A DNA stretch of 64,000 nucleotides from Thermoflavimicrobium daqui. Lineage in GTDB: Bacteria > Bacillota > Bacilli > Thermoactinomycetales > Thermoactinomycetaceae. Position numbers and translations under genes: made by a program. Below are positions 1 through 8,810 of the stretch, one piece after another (position 1 is the stretch's first letter; every line of letters starts with the position of its first letter). The notes beneath the pieces are model-generated. The model saw only the letters and a list, made by a program, of their open reading frames with translations. It was not told the DNA's origin and did not search any database. The DNA lies in assembly GCF_003313465.1 (NCBI RefSeq), contig NZ_KZ845664.1, positions 248,001 through 312,000 on the forward strand. Reading direction: 5' to 3'.

Positions 1-13
1 GGATGTGTAATGG

Positions 14-253
14 TTGAGATTTCCAATGGTAATCCGATTAAGACGTGGTCAGCGAGTTCGAGTACTTTGTGGAAATCGAATCTTAAATCGAGAAAGATTT
101 CGTATTCGTTCAGGAGAGGCTCTTTTGGTTTCGTGTGGCGTAGAGCGTTTTCTGTTTATTTGTGGAGTTGCCCCATTCCGAATTATTCGGAGACGCGTTC
201 CGGAAGACACACTAGTAACTGTAAGATGTAGAAGAAGAAGAGATTTTATATAG
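14..253 (+). CDS. Possible small Arg-rich hypothetical protein
   Basis: An open frame of 79 codons begins with TTG at 14 (or ATG at 26, giving 75 codons) and ends at TAG 251-253. It is extremely rich in arginine and alternates charged and hydrophobic residues in a beta-strand-like pattern. It contains a partly repeated theme of Gly/Cys followed by a basic residue (LCGNR, SCGVER, ICGVAPF). An in-frame TAA lies just upstream, so the frame cannot extend leftwards. The ribosome site is weak. I do not recognise a family. The regular hydrophobic/basic alternation is the only reason to list it; it may be a chance frame or the relic of a gene. Confidence 0.3.
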   Translation: MRFPMVIRLRRGQRVRVLCGNRILNRERFRIRSGEALLVSCGVERFLFICGVAPFRIIRRRVPEDTLVTVRCRRRRDFI

Positions 254-330
254 TATCTGGTTAAAATAATTATTCTATAAAATATGAAAAAACTGTTTTG
301 CCGTAAAACCTTAGAGACCACTGATAACCT

Positions 331-387
331 GGTTTTCCTTTTCCAATTATTTTGCTTGTTATATTCAGCAAGAGGAAAAGGAAAACC
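331..387. repeat. Long nested hairpin in the 254-744 intergenic gap
   Basis: A perfect 14-bp inverted repeat (GGTTTTCCTTTTCC at 331-344, complement at 374-387) encloses a second 5-bp stem (TTGCT at 352-356, AGCAA at 367-371). Neither side is followed by a U-run, so it is not a standard terminator. It could be a small palindromic repeat or a processed RNA structure. The rest of the gap 254-744 is AT-rich and shows no gene; the aldo/keto reductase promoter should lie in it, but no convincing -35/-10 pair was found. Confidence 0.6.
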
Positions 388-744
388 ATGATTAGAAACT
401 ATGAGTTGATTTATGATTTAGTTTTATCCTTAAATTAGTTTGTTTCACAAACAAAGAGAGAGGTAATGAACTAATAAGCTAAAAAATAGCTCCCTTCTCC
501 TTGATGAAAATGAAAATCCCTGCTGAGCAAGGCTTCTTAAATAGAATAAGATGGGAATGATCAATAGATTGATTCTAATCAACATAACAGTAATATTTAC
601 AGGAAGTGCTTATGAAAATACTTTAACATTTCTTTTATGTTTTTGGTTTATACTAAATAAAAGAGTATATTTTGTATGAAGAATTTTGTTTTAAGTCCGT
701 AGAATTAAAAGGAAACAATTTGACTATTGAATAGAGGGTTGCTT

Positions 745-1575
745 ATGATTCGACATATTGCAGATTCAGTTCAATTACATAATGGAATTAAAATGCCTTG
801 GTTGGGGTTAGGTACTTATAAAGTGAAAGAGGGAAATGAAGCAGAGCAGGCAGTACGTACTGCACTTGAGGTAGGGTATCGTAGTATTGATACAGCTGCT
901 TTATATCAAAATGAAGAAGGTGTTGGTAAAGCAATTCAAGATTCAGCTGTGTCGCGTGAAGAAGTATTTGTTACTACAAAAGTCTGGAATACAGATCAAG
1001 GATATGATGAAACACTTCGGGCTTTTGAAGAAAGTCGATCAAAGTTAGGATTAGAGTACATAGATTTATATTTGATTCATTGGCCTGTAAAAGAAAAGTT
1101 TAAGGAAACCTGGCGAGCATTGGAAAAATTATATCAAGATGGATGGGTGCGTGCGATTGGTGTGAGTAATTTTCAGATTCATCATTTAGAAGAGCTAAAA
1201 GAAAGTTGTAAAATAAAGCCAATGGTAAATCAAGTAGAGTTTCATCCACTACTTACACAAAGAGAGTTATTAAACTATTGTCAGCAAGAGATGATTCAAT
1301 TAGAAGCTTGGAGTCCTCTAATGAGAGGAAATCAGCTAACCCATCCAACACTGACTCAATTAGCCGCAAAATATCAAAAAACACCAGCACAAATCATTTT
1401 ACGTTGGGATCTACAGCACCAAGTAATTACAATTCCAAAGTCGATTCACGCTGACCGAATAGCAGAAAATGCTGATATCTTTGACTTTGAGCTTTCGGTT
1501 GATGACATGAAACAAATTGATGCTATGAATCAAAACAAGCGATTTGGACAGCATCCAGATCACTTCCAATTTTAG
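745..1575 (+). CDS. Aldo/keto reductase (AKR5-like, NADPH-dependent)
   Basis: Cytosolic NADPH-dependent carbonyl reductase of the aldo/keto reductase superfamily, closest in pattern to the YtbE/YvgN or 2,5-diketo-D-gluconate reductase group. The catalytic tetrad is visible: Asp and Tyr in DTAALYQNEEGVG, Lys in VTTKVWN, His in LIHWP. GVSNF, NQVEFHP and the cofactor-binding IPKS near the C-terminus are also present. The frame opens at TTG 727, but ATG 745 is preferred because AGAGGG sits about 8 bases upstream and the protein then begins as family members do, giving 276 residues, a full-length barrel. It is monocistronic, followed by a hairpin. The physiological substrate cannot be read from sequence; general aldehyde or methylglyoxal detoxification is the usual role. 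Confidence 0.93.
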   Translation: MIRHIADSVQLHNGIKMPWLGLGTYKVKEGNEAEQAVRTALEVGYRSIDTAALYQNEEGVGKAIQDSAVSREEVFVTTKVWNTDQGYDETLRAFEESRSKLGLEYIDLYLIHWPVKEKFKETWRALEKLYQDGWVRAIGVSNFQIHHLEELKESCKIKPMVNQVEFHPLLTQRELLNYCQQEMIQLEAWSPLMRGNQLTHPTLTQLAAKYQKTPAQIILRWDLQHQVITIPKSIHADRIAENADIFDFELSVDDMKQIDAMNQNKRFGQHPDHFQF

Positions 1576-1580
1576 ATGAT

Positions 1581-1629
1581 ATCTTTAGGAGTTGTCTTCA
1601 TTTAAATTAAGAAGCCAACTCCTAAAGAT
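1581..1629 (+). terminator. Probable terminator after the aldo/keto reductase
   Basis: ATCTTTAGGAGTTG at 1581-1594 pairs perfectly with the sequence at 1616-1629, and CTTC/GAAG extends the stem inwards. It starts six bases after the stop codon. The U-tract is absent, so termination efficiency is uncertain. Confidence 0.6.
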
Positions 1630-1781
1630 AAGCTATAAAGCCTCCTTATAAAATCTCCTTATTTGGATTTTTTTCTTTTCTGTTTTGCTTTTTCATGATA
1701 AAATTGATTTGCTTTTATTTGCTTTATACATAATTTTGGGTTAAGACTTAATCGCATCGGCTAAATTGACAAACTTTATTA

Positions 1782-1890
1782 ATCATCGACTTGCTTTAAT
1801 ATTATCGATGATATGATCTATATTTAAAAGATACTAGATGAATGGAACGGTGTGAATATTCCGTCTATTCATAAAGGCTCGTATTCATCT
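1782..1890. repeat. Inverted repeats in the gene-free gap 1630-2270
   Basis: ATCATCGA at 1782-1789 pairs with TCGATGAT at 1805-1812. AGATGAAT at 1836-1843 pairs with ATTCATCT at 1883-1890, with an inner imperfect stem. The surrounding 640 bases are AT-rich, with no gene I can support on either strand. The palindromes may be leftover mobile-element or regulatory sequence for the downstream deacetylase gene. Confidence 0.35.
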
Positions 1891-2270
1891 AAATCACTTT
1901 ATCATTACTAGGATTTGAAGTATGGATACTGAGGGGAATCTATAAAACGACCATAAACATTTCGATATTTTGCTATAATTTATTTTATAAATTAGTTAAA
2001 ATAGCGATGATATATGCTAGAATATAAAGTGAAATTCCTTTTTGGTATGTCGTGAAATGGTAGGGATCTTTCTAAAACCCTTCTTTTTTTATTTGTATAA
2101 CGGTGTTGCATCAAAGATATCATCAGTATTTCAAGAGAAAAAGGAAAATACTTACCAGAAAACTATGTTGATAAGTTAATATGATGACATCAACATGCAA
2201 ACATCTATGAATCATGTTAGTAGAGAGCAGATGGAAGATATTTAGAGAGAATTGATGGGGGAAACTGAGA

Positions 2271-3110
2271 GTGAGTAGAGTAAATAAGTTCATCCGTGTA
2301 GGGGCTGCTCTATTATCAATTGGCTTAATTATTAGCGGATGTCGTATTGTGCATGAATCGGAGGATCCAGCAAGCAAAAAGCCAACACCTCAAGGTCAGC
2401 AACAGTATGCTGGAGGGAAACAACAAGAAACAAAAACCAATTTAAATCCTCTGTTAAAGCAAGAAGAGTTTGATAAGGTGAAAAAGTATGAACGGAATCA
2501 TATTATATATAATGGTCCCAAAGACAAGAAACAAGTTGCGTTAACTTTTGATGATGGACCAGATCCACGATATACCAAACAAGTACTAGAGATACTTAAG
2601 CAAAATGATATAAAAGCGACCTTTTTCCTCATTGGACAGCATGTTAAACAGCATCCTGATCTCGTCAAACAGGAAATTGATGAAGGTCATACAATAGCAA
2701 GTCATTCTTGGGAACATAAACAATTACCAAAATTAAGCCCCGATCAGCTAAAAGAGGATTTAAATAAAACAAGAGATGCAATTAAAGAGGCATCTGGAAA
2801 AGAAGTTATGTTGATGCGCCCACCTTATGGAGATGCGAAAGGGATTGGAGAAACTATAAAAAAAGAAGGCTTTTTAATTGTAAACTGGGATGTCGATACA
2901 AATGATTGGAGAGGGCGCACACCTGAACAAATGTTTGAAGTGATTCAAAAATTTACGGGTAATGGTAGTATTATCCTTCATCATGATGGCGGTGGAAATC
3001 GTTCAAATACAGTATCCTCTTTGAATAAAACGATTCAAACATTAAAATCAAAAGGATTTGAGTTTGTTACAGTTGATCAAATGTTAGGCATTCGTCCTTA
3101 TGCTAATTAG
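2271..3110 (+). CDS. Polysaccharide deacetylase lipoprotein (NodB domain)
   Basis: Predicted surface lipoprotein that removes acetyl groups from a cell-wall polysaccharide, most likely peptidoglycan N-acetyl sugars. Residues 1-24 form a lipoprotein signal with lipobox ISGC, the Cys being residue 24. A linker follows, then a NodB domain at about residues 80-275. Its motifs are intact: TFDDGPD (about 91-97, catalytic base and metal Asp), HSWEH (metal His pair, about 145), RPPYGD (about 183), the DVDTNDW region (about 206) and ILHHDGGG (about 236). Metal ligands are complete, so activity is expected. It starts at GTG 2271 behind GGGGGAAA. It is a single-gene unit closed by a terminator at 3138. 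Family members include the PdaA/PdaC type; sequence alone does not decide the substrate. Confidence 0.92.
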   Translation: MSRVNKFIRVGAALLSIGLIISGCRIVHESEDPASKKPTPQGQQQYAGGKQQETKTNLNPLLKQEEFDKVKKYERNHIIYNGPKDKKQVALTFDDGPDPRYTKQVLEILKQNDIKATFFLIGQHVKQHPDLVKQEIDEGHTIASHSWEHKQLPKLSPDQLKEDLNKTRDAIKEASGKEVMLMRPPYGDAKGIGETIKKEGFLIVNWDVDTNDWRGRTPEQMFEVIQKFTGNGSIILHHDGGGNRSNTVSSLNKTIQTLKSKGFEFVTVDQMLGIRPYAN

Positions 3111-3137
3111 GAAATGCTTAGGTTGTAATAACACTGC

Positions 3138-3174
3138 AAAAAGTCTCCATGCTCTTGGCTGGGGACTTTTTTTT
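3138..3174 (+). terminator. Intrinsic terminator after the deacetylase gene
   Basis: The stem AAGTCTCC...GGGGACTT with a GCTCTTGG-type loop is followed by a run of eight T residues: a textbook rho-independent terminator. Confidence 0.85.
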
Positions 3175-3373
3175 ACTGATGTCTATAGAGTAATATATCA
3201 TAAATATGTTAGTCTCTTACTTGTAAATATATGAAATCAATCCTAATCGCTTTTGTACACACTCCTCGTGACTAAGAATGGCTCATTCAAAGCATTCTCA
3301 TTGATCTAGAAAGAACACCCGCTTTTGCAAATAAATGAACTTACCCAAAAACTTGAAGAAAGGAAAGCAGTAA

Positions 3374-6300
3374 ATGATCGAATCTAAGCAATTAGAAATG
3401 GTAGGGAGATTTGGAGCTATCGTATTAGAGATGGAAAAGCAAGGTGATGAATGGCATCGGCAAAAAATCTTGGATTTATTACGTAAGGTTTATCAAGAGG
3501 AGTTTGTCATTGCCTTTTGTGGCCATTTTTCTGCGGGAAAATCAACGATCCTCAATGAACTGTTTGGAGAAGATATACTTCCTACAAGTCCCATTCCTAC
3601 CAGTGCCAATCTTGTTAAGATTCAATCTGGAGAAGAGAGAGTTACTCTTTTACTTAGTTCAGGAAGTAGACATACTTATAAAGGCACTTATACGAAACAA
3701 GAACTGAAAGAACTATGTAAGAACGGTGAAGAAGTGATTGAAGTACATGTTTATAAAAATAGTCACTTACCTGAGGGAGTGAGTTTTTTAGATACACCAG
3801 GGATTGATTCTACCGACGATGCCCATCGAATGGCGACGGAGTCAGCCCTTCATTTAGCAGATGTTATTTTTTATATGATGGACTATAACCATGTTCAATC
3901 AGAAGAAAATTATTTATTTATTAAAAAGCTAACAGAAAGAAATAAGCGGGTTTATTTAATTATTAACCAAATTGATAAGCATCGCGAAGAGGAATTACCC
4001 TTTTCCTTTTATCAGCAAAGTGTAGAAGAGTCTTTTCAAAATTGGGATATTCGAACAGAAGGTATCTTTTACACTTCATTACGGGATCGTAACCATCCAT
4101 ATAATCAACTACCTTTACTAAAGGATGTCATACAGCATCTGATCGAGCAACGAAAAGAGATTTTAAGTCAAAGTGCAATCGCTGAAATAACTTATTTAAT
4201 TGACGAACACCTTTATTTCATTGAGGATCAAAATGCTTCAAAGATCGAATCACTAAAAGAGAAACTCATCTCTCATTTATCCCATGAAGAGACGATTGAG
4301 CAGCTTAGAGTATTAAAAGAGCAACAGGAACACTTGCAAAAAAAGCAACAGCAAATAGAAATAGACTATCGAAAAGGGATGGAATCCATATTACAAAATG
4401 CTTATCTCATGCCTTATGAGGTGCGGGAGCTAGCAGAGAAGTATCTGGAGTCAATCCAACCTGAATTTAAAGTTGGTTTTTTGTTTACAAAATCCAAAAC
4501 AGAGCAAGAAAGAGAACGCCGTAAGCAGCTTTTTTATGATCGATTGAGACAAACGATTGAAACACAACTCGATACACATATGAAGCAGTATATTATCCAA
4601 TTTATGAAAAGCCAAGAGATCCATCTGGAAGATCTGGCTGCGCAAGTGTATCAATCTTTGGTTCCGATTGATCCTGAATTGTTGGAGAGAACGTTGAAAG
4701 TAGGAGCCGGCTTAAATGGGAATTATGTTTTACAATATACCGAAGATCTAGCCCATGAAGTGAAGAAAAGTTATCGACAGTGGGGAAATGAACGGCTAAA
4801 GTGGATTGTAGAGCAAATGCAGAGTATGTTTCATTCCCAACTGCAACAACTCACCCAGCAAATGGCTGCTTTTGAACAAGCATGTCAAGCCCAAGAGCAA
4901 TTATCGGAGATGGCGAAGCAACGGAAACATTATCAACAAGAGCTACTCGCTGTTCTTCATGGTACGAAAGAGATCGGGAAAGTTCCAATTGAATCTATGC
5001 TAATAAACGAAGAAAAGGTACCATTATCGACTGATAAATGGGCTGTAAAGCCAAATGAATCGATCACTTCACCTATAAACGGAGAAAAAATAAACCTGAA
5101 TGAATTAAAGCCACCAGATTTTCCTGCTAAGATCAATCAGCTACTGGATCATGTTCAGATGGCAGAAAAAGTGATGGATGGAGTAACTGGAATCCAATCG
5201 ATTTACAAAGAGCTATGCGAAAAACGAAAAAGGGTAGCCGAAAAGCAATTTACGATAGCACTGTTTGGGGCTTTTAGTGCGGGAAAATCATCATTTGCCA
5301 ATGCGTTAATTGGTGACAAAGTTCTACCCGTATCACCTAATCCAACCACGGCAACGATCAATAAGGTTTGTCCACCCAATCAAATGTATGCTCATGGACA
5401 AGCAGTGATTTATTTCAAATCACCCAAGCGTTTATTTGAAGACTTACAACATGTGTATCAGCTATTTCAAAAAGACATAGTAACTTTAGATGAAGGGCTG
5501 GAGGGTATTTCAGATTTACTTAAGACATCGGAGCCGAATGCTCGACAGAAAACAAGCTTTTCATTTTTATCTGCAGTAAAATATGGGTACCAAAAACAAA
5601 AGGATCAGCTAGGCAGAAAAAAAGTAATTTCATTGGCAGATTTAGATGACTATGTAGCTAACGAAGCTACCTCATGCTTTGTGGAATTAGTGGAGCTTTA
5701 CTATGATTGTCATTGGACAAAGCAAGGGATTACTCTCGTTGATACACCGGGTGCTGACTCCATTAATGCTCGTCATACTGATGTAGCATTCCAATATATC
5801 CGCGATGCTGATGCCATTTTATATGTTATGTATTATAACCATGCCTTTTCACGTGCTGATCGTGAATTCTTAATTCAACTAGGAAGAGTAAAAGATACTT
5901 TTTCAATGGATAAGATGTTCTTTCTAATGAATGCAGCCGACTTAGCTACATCCGATGAAGAGTTAGAAGCTGTTGTAAAATATTTACAAGAGCAATTATT
6001 ACAATATGGTATCCGAAATCCTCGATTATTTCCTGTTTCGAGCCTACTAGCTATACAAGAAAAACAAGGATCCCATCTTAAAGACCAAGATTCAGGTATA
6101 AAAACTTTTGAAAAAGCTTTTACTTCCTTTATCATGAAAGACCTTCTTTTGGTATCTCTTCGTCAGCTTATTGGTGATGTACGTCGTGGAACCCAGATGC
6201 TTACACATTTGATTGAGTCGGCACAACAAAGTAATAAGACAAAACAAGAAAGACAAGAAAAACTCAACTTAGAGCAGACACAAATCATCGAGAAGATCGA

Positions 6301-7030
6301 TAAGTGGAATGCAGATAGTGTGGTATACGCGTTAAAGAAAGAAGTAGAAGAGCTCCTATATTATGTCAATCAACGAGTACTTTTACGATATAATGATTGG
6401 TTTGTCGAGATTTATAATCCTAGTACCCTTCGTGATGACGGAGGACAGATCCAACAAAGACTACAAAATTGTACTTTAGAACTAATTGATGTACTCAAAC
6501 ATGATCTGCTGCAAGAGTTGCGAGCAACTTCATTACGGTTAGAGAAATGGATGCATCAAAAACTACAAACTCAATTAGAAGCGATGGTTTCTGGATGTCT
6601 TCAAGTTAATACAGAGCTTCCCCTTTCTTCACAGTTCAATCCTATGTTTACAACACCCGTATTAACTGAGCCACTAACGAAACTTGATATGCAGTTATTT
6701 AAAAAAGCATTATCACGCTTTAAAAATGCCAAATCATTTTTTGAGAGAAATGAAAAGATGCTGATGCGAGATGAAATCAAAACGATTTTGGAAGGAGTAA
6801 TGGTAGATTACTTTAAACAGCAAGTTGAGATGCTGTTTACTTACTATGAACAAGAATGGAATAAAAATCTGATTAAAATCAAGGAGCAAATACGGACTGA
6901 ATGTCACGATTACTATCAAAGCTTAAGTAGCGTACTATCGGAGTCGATCGATATCAATCAACTAGATCTTATACAAAAACAATTAAAACAAAGATTGTTG
7001 CAAATGGAACATACGATCGAATCCTGCTAA
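3374..7030 (+). CDS. dynA: Double dynamin-like GTPase (DynA type)
   Basis: Large membrane-remodelling GTPase of the bacterial dynamin-like family with two complete dynamin units in one chain, as in Bacillus subtilis DynA (about 1190 residues; here 1218). Unit 1: P-loop GHFSAGKST near residue 51, DTPGID near 140, base-recognition NQID near 198. Unit 2: P-loop GAFSAGKSS near 633, DTPGAD near 790, and NAAD near 853 where NKxD is usual. Each GTPase is followed by long glutamine- and glutamate-rich helical regions typical of dynamin stalks. Members tether and fuse membranes and protect against pore-forming stress and phage. The start ATG 3374 has GAAAGGAAAG upstream. The NAAD variant may weaken guanine selectivity in unit 2; this is inference. 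The gene stands alone and ends in a strong terminator. Confidence 0.93.
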   Translation: MIESKQLEMVGRFGAIVLEMEKQGDEWHRQKILDLLRKVYQEEFVIAFCGHFSAGKSTILNELFGEDILPTSPIPTSANLVKIQSGEERVTLLLSSGSRHTYKGTYTKQELKELCKNGEEVIEVHVYKNSHLPEGVSFLDTPGIDSTDDAHRMATESALHLADVIFYMMDYNHVQSEENYLFIKKLTERNKRVYLIINQIDKHREEELPFSFYQQSVEESFQNWDIRTEGIFYTSLRDRNHPYNQLPLLKDVIQHLIEQRKEILSQSAIAEITYLIDEHLYFIEDQNASKIESLKEKLISHLSHEETIEQLRVLKEQQEHLQKKQQQIEIDYRKGMESILQNAYLMPYEVRELAEKYLESIQPEFKVGFLFTKSKTEQERERRKQLFYDRLRQTIETQLDTHMKQYIIQFMKSQEIHLEDLAAQVYQSLVPIDPELLERTLKVGAGLNGNYVLQYTEDLAHEVKKSYRQWGNERLKWIVEQMQSMFHSQLQQLTQQMAAFEQACQAQEQLSEMAKQRKHYQQELLAVLHGTKEIGKVPIESMLINEEKVPLSTDKWAVKPNESITSPINGEKINLNELKPPDFPAKINQLLDHVQMAEKVMDGVTGIQSIYKELCEKRKRVAEKQFTIALFGAFSAGKSSFANALIGDKVLPVSPNPTTATINKVCPPNQMYAHGQAVIYFKSPKRLFEDLQHVYQLFQKDIVTLDEGLEGISDLLKTSEPNARQKTSFSFLSAVKYGYQKQKDQLGRKKVISLADLDDYVANEATSCFVELVELYYDCHWTKQGITLVDTPGADSINARHTDVAFQYIRDADAILYVMYYNHAFSRADREFLIQLGRVKDTFSMDKMFFLMNAADLATSDEELEAVVKYLQEQLLQYGIRNPRLFPVSSLLAIQEKQGSHLKDQDSGIKTFEKAFTSFIMKDLLLVSLRQLIGDVRRGTQMLTHLIESAQQSNKTKQERQEKLNLEQTQIIEKIDKWNADSVVYALKKEVEELLYYVNQRVLLRYNDWFVEIYNPSTLRDDGGQIQQRLQNCTLELIDVLKHDLLQELRATSLRLEKWMHQKLQTQLEAMVSGCLQVNTELPLSSQFNPMFTTPVLTEPLTKLDMQLFKKALSRFKNAKSFFERNEKMLMRDEIKTILEGVMVDYFKQQVEMLFTYYEQEWNKNLIKIKEQIRTECHDYYQSLSSVLSESIDINQLDLIQKQLKQRLLQMEHTIESC

Positions 7031-7059
7031 AAAAATCGCGATCATCAGCGTTAAATAAC

Positions 7060-7111
7060 AGACTTCTTCAGAAATCGTTATAGAGCAATGATTTCTGAAG
7101 AAGTCTTTTTT
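7060..7111 (+). terminator. Strong intrinsic terminator after the dynamin gene
   Basis: A perfect 17-bp stem (7060-7076 with 7090-7106) has a 13-base loop and is followed by a T-run. Confidence 0.9.
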
Positions 7112-7202
7112 ATTCAACCATTTTATTCTTTTTAACCCCAAAAGAGGGATAATATGTAATTTATAGAATAGAGTATATAATCAGTATTAGGTGATAAAAT
7201 GG

Positions 7203-7577
7203 CTGATATCAGACATGTCCTGTCTGCAAGAAGAGAAAAAAGGTCTCTTCTAGAAACTACGTTTGTTCCTGTGGGTATCAAGAACATCGAGACACACATG
7301 GAACGAGAAATATTTTAGCCAAATCGCTCTATGGAGCGATTCATTACCTCGATGTTTCCACGAAACAAACGTATCTACGGATCGCTAAGCGAGAAGTAGT
7401 AGATGGTCTGTTCCGACCCTGGTACATCCTTTTTGTACCTGTTGCTTACTTAGGAATCCAGATGACTTTCCGATCACTTCGATCGAGTATCGAAGGCAAA
7501 CCTTTCGATACGTGAGAGTTTCTTGATTCTGATGGTAAGAAACTCCCTCTTCTTAGCGTTAGCGTAAGTGGGAGAGG
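7203..7577 (+). ncRNA. Candidate structured RNA or palindromic element upstream of the amidase gene
   Basis: No gene is visible here, but perfect stems follow one another: 7210-7214/7222-7226; 7229-7235/7245-7251; a two-part long-range stem 7258-7266/7365-7373 and 7283-7291/7348-7356 enclosing AATCGCTC-TATG-GAGCGATT (7322-7341); 7382-7385/7388-7391; GGTC/GACC (7405-7418); GGTACA/TGTACC (7421-7439); CTTCGAT/ATCGAAG (7477-7495); and a 9-bp stem 7516-7524/7537-7545. This density is far above the surroundings. Strand is assigned only because the downstream gene is on plus. It does not match any riboswitch class I recognise. It may be a cis-acting leader, a trans-acting RNA, or the relic of a small mobile element. 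Confidence 0.5.
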
Positions 7578-7594
7578 TTCATTTACATAAATCG

Positions 7595-7610
7595 GGAATG
7601 GAGGGATTCC
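7595..7610 (+). promoter_or_regulatory. Ribosome binding site presented in a hairpin loop
   Basis: GGAAT (7595-7599) and ATTCC (7606-7610) form a 5-bp stem whose six-base loop is exactly GGAGGG, the Shine-Dalgarno sequence. The stem ends one base before the A preceding ATG 7612. This fixes the start of the amidase-like gene and could tune its translation. Confidence 0.6.
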
Positions 7611-7611
7611 A

Positions 7612-8649
7612 ATGAAGAAAGGTTACTTATGGTTGGGTGCTGTATTGGGAATGTTCATTTTAGTTTTTTCTTTTCCTTTCGCTGTTTATGGTACTTGGGA
7701 TATTTCTAATCACATATCGTCTGCTAAAAAATCAAATCCCAGTGATGAGGTAGGACAACCTATTACTTACTACAAGGAGCGAAATATTACTCTTCCTAAA
7801 GATTATCAAGTGGCAATTAAGCTTGTAAAACGGTTTGCGAAAAAGCAAAATATTCCGCTTAAAGTGGATGGAAATGACCCGAAGTATAGGGAAGTTGTTT
7901 TTATGGCGGCATTGAATTTGGAATCTTATTCGCTAAGAGAACGCAAGATTATAGTCGATTATGCTAAATATATCGATGCCTATGAAAACAAACAAAAAAA
8001 TGAGCGGATTAAAAAGTTAGAAAGAAAATCGTGGCTAGGTCAACTTACACCAAAAGAAAAAGAGGAACTAAAAGGATTATTACCTGTTCCTATGAGCTCA
8101 AAGATTGAGAGACCAAGCAACTCCTCGCCAAAAGGGAAGATCCAAACGAAAGCAAAAGCACAAAACCGATATAATCGGATTGCTGCAAGAGATTATGCCT
8201 ATAAATGGTGGAATAAGAGAAACAATGAAGAGTATGGTTACTACAGTCGAGTAAGTGGTGGATGCTATGATTGTTGGGCAGATTGTACTAATTTTGTATC
8301 ACAAATTATAAAAGTAGGAGGAATCAAACAAATAAGTCAAGGAAATAATGTCTGGTTTTATTCAGATAAAAAGCCATCGTTTTCATGGGGCGTTGCCAAT
8401 AGTTTTTTTCGACATTTTAAGGAAAGAGCGCAAATGGTTAAGAAGGAAGCAGAATTAGAGGTTGGGGATGTTATCAATGTTGATTTTGATGGTGATCAAG
8501 ATATGGAACATACGGCAGCAATAACCAAAAAAGAGGGAAATAAAGTTTATGTCACCTATCACTCAAATGATACCAAAGATCGGAGTATTACTGATTGGGT
8601 TTTATTGTACAATGTGTACGGATGGCAAATGGGAACAGCCAAAAATTAA
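7612..8649 (+). CDS. Secreted amidase-like protein (Amidase_6 family)
   Basis: A 345-residue protein with an N-terminal signal (MKKGYLWLG followed by a hydrophobic stretch to about residue 27), so it is exported or membrane-anchored. The middle is lysine-rich and probably helical. The C-terminal domain, about residues 180-340, matches the putative amidase domain family: YNRIAARDYAYKWWNKRNNE, then the Cys motif DCTNFVSQII (about 225-234), HTAAITKK (His, about 302) and YHSND near the end. The Cys and His pattern suggests a papain-like NlpC/CHAP-type fold acting on cell-wall peptides; the precise substrate is unknown for the family. Extra cysteines (GGCYDCWADC) surround the nucleophile candidate. 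It is flanked on both sides by hairpin-rich noncoding sequence and closed by a terminator at 8706. Confidence 0.85.
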   Translation: MKKGYLWLGAVLGMFILVFSFPFAVYGTWDISNHISSAKKSNPSDEVGQPITYYKERNITLPKDYQVAIKLVKRFAKKQNIPLKVDGNDPKYREVVFMAALNLESYSLRERKIIVDYAKYIDAYENKQKNERIKKLERKSWLGQLTPKEKEELKGLLPVPMSSKIERPSNSSPKGKIQTKAKAQNRYNRIAARDYAYKWWNKRNNEEYGYYSRVSGGCYDCWADCTNFVSQIIKVGGIKQISQGNNVWFYSDKKPSFSWGVANSFFRHFKERAQMVKKEAELEVGDVINVDFDGDQDMEHTAAITKKEGNKVYVTYHSNDTKDRSITDWVLLYNVYGWQMGTAKN

Positions 8650-8705
8650 AAAATAAAGGGCATCATATTTAGGATTTCTATGGCTAAAATCCATATTTAT
8701 CCATG

Positions 8706-8747
8706 AATAGACCTGTTATTCTTTAAAGAATAGGTCTATTATTTTTT
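8706..8747 (+). terminator. Intrinsic terminator after the amidase-like gene
   Basis: AATAGACCT (8706-8714) pairs with AGGTCTATT (8732-8740), with an inner ATTCTT/AAGAAT stem, followed by six T residues. Confidence 0.88.
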
Positions 8748-8810
8748 GTTTTAGTCTACTTATTTTCTATTCAAAAATAGCAGGGCTGTTGATTTGTATC
8801 ATATTGGAAT

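Noticed and set aside
2123-2377. A minus-strand frame overlapping the start of the deacetylase gene
   Set aside because: It overlaps the lipoprotein signal sequence of a well-supported gene and has low-complexity hydrophobic composition without a ribosome site.
7203-7577. Group I or group II intron
   Set aside because: There are no recognisable intron core or domain V motifs, no intron-encoded protein, and it lies between genes rather than inside one.
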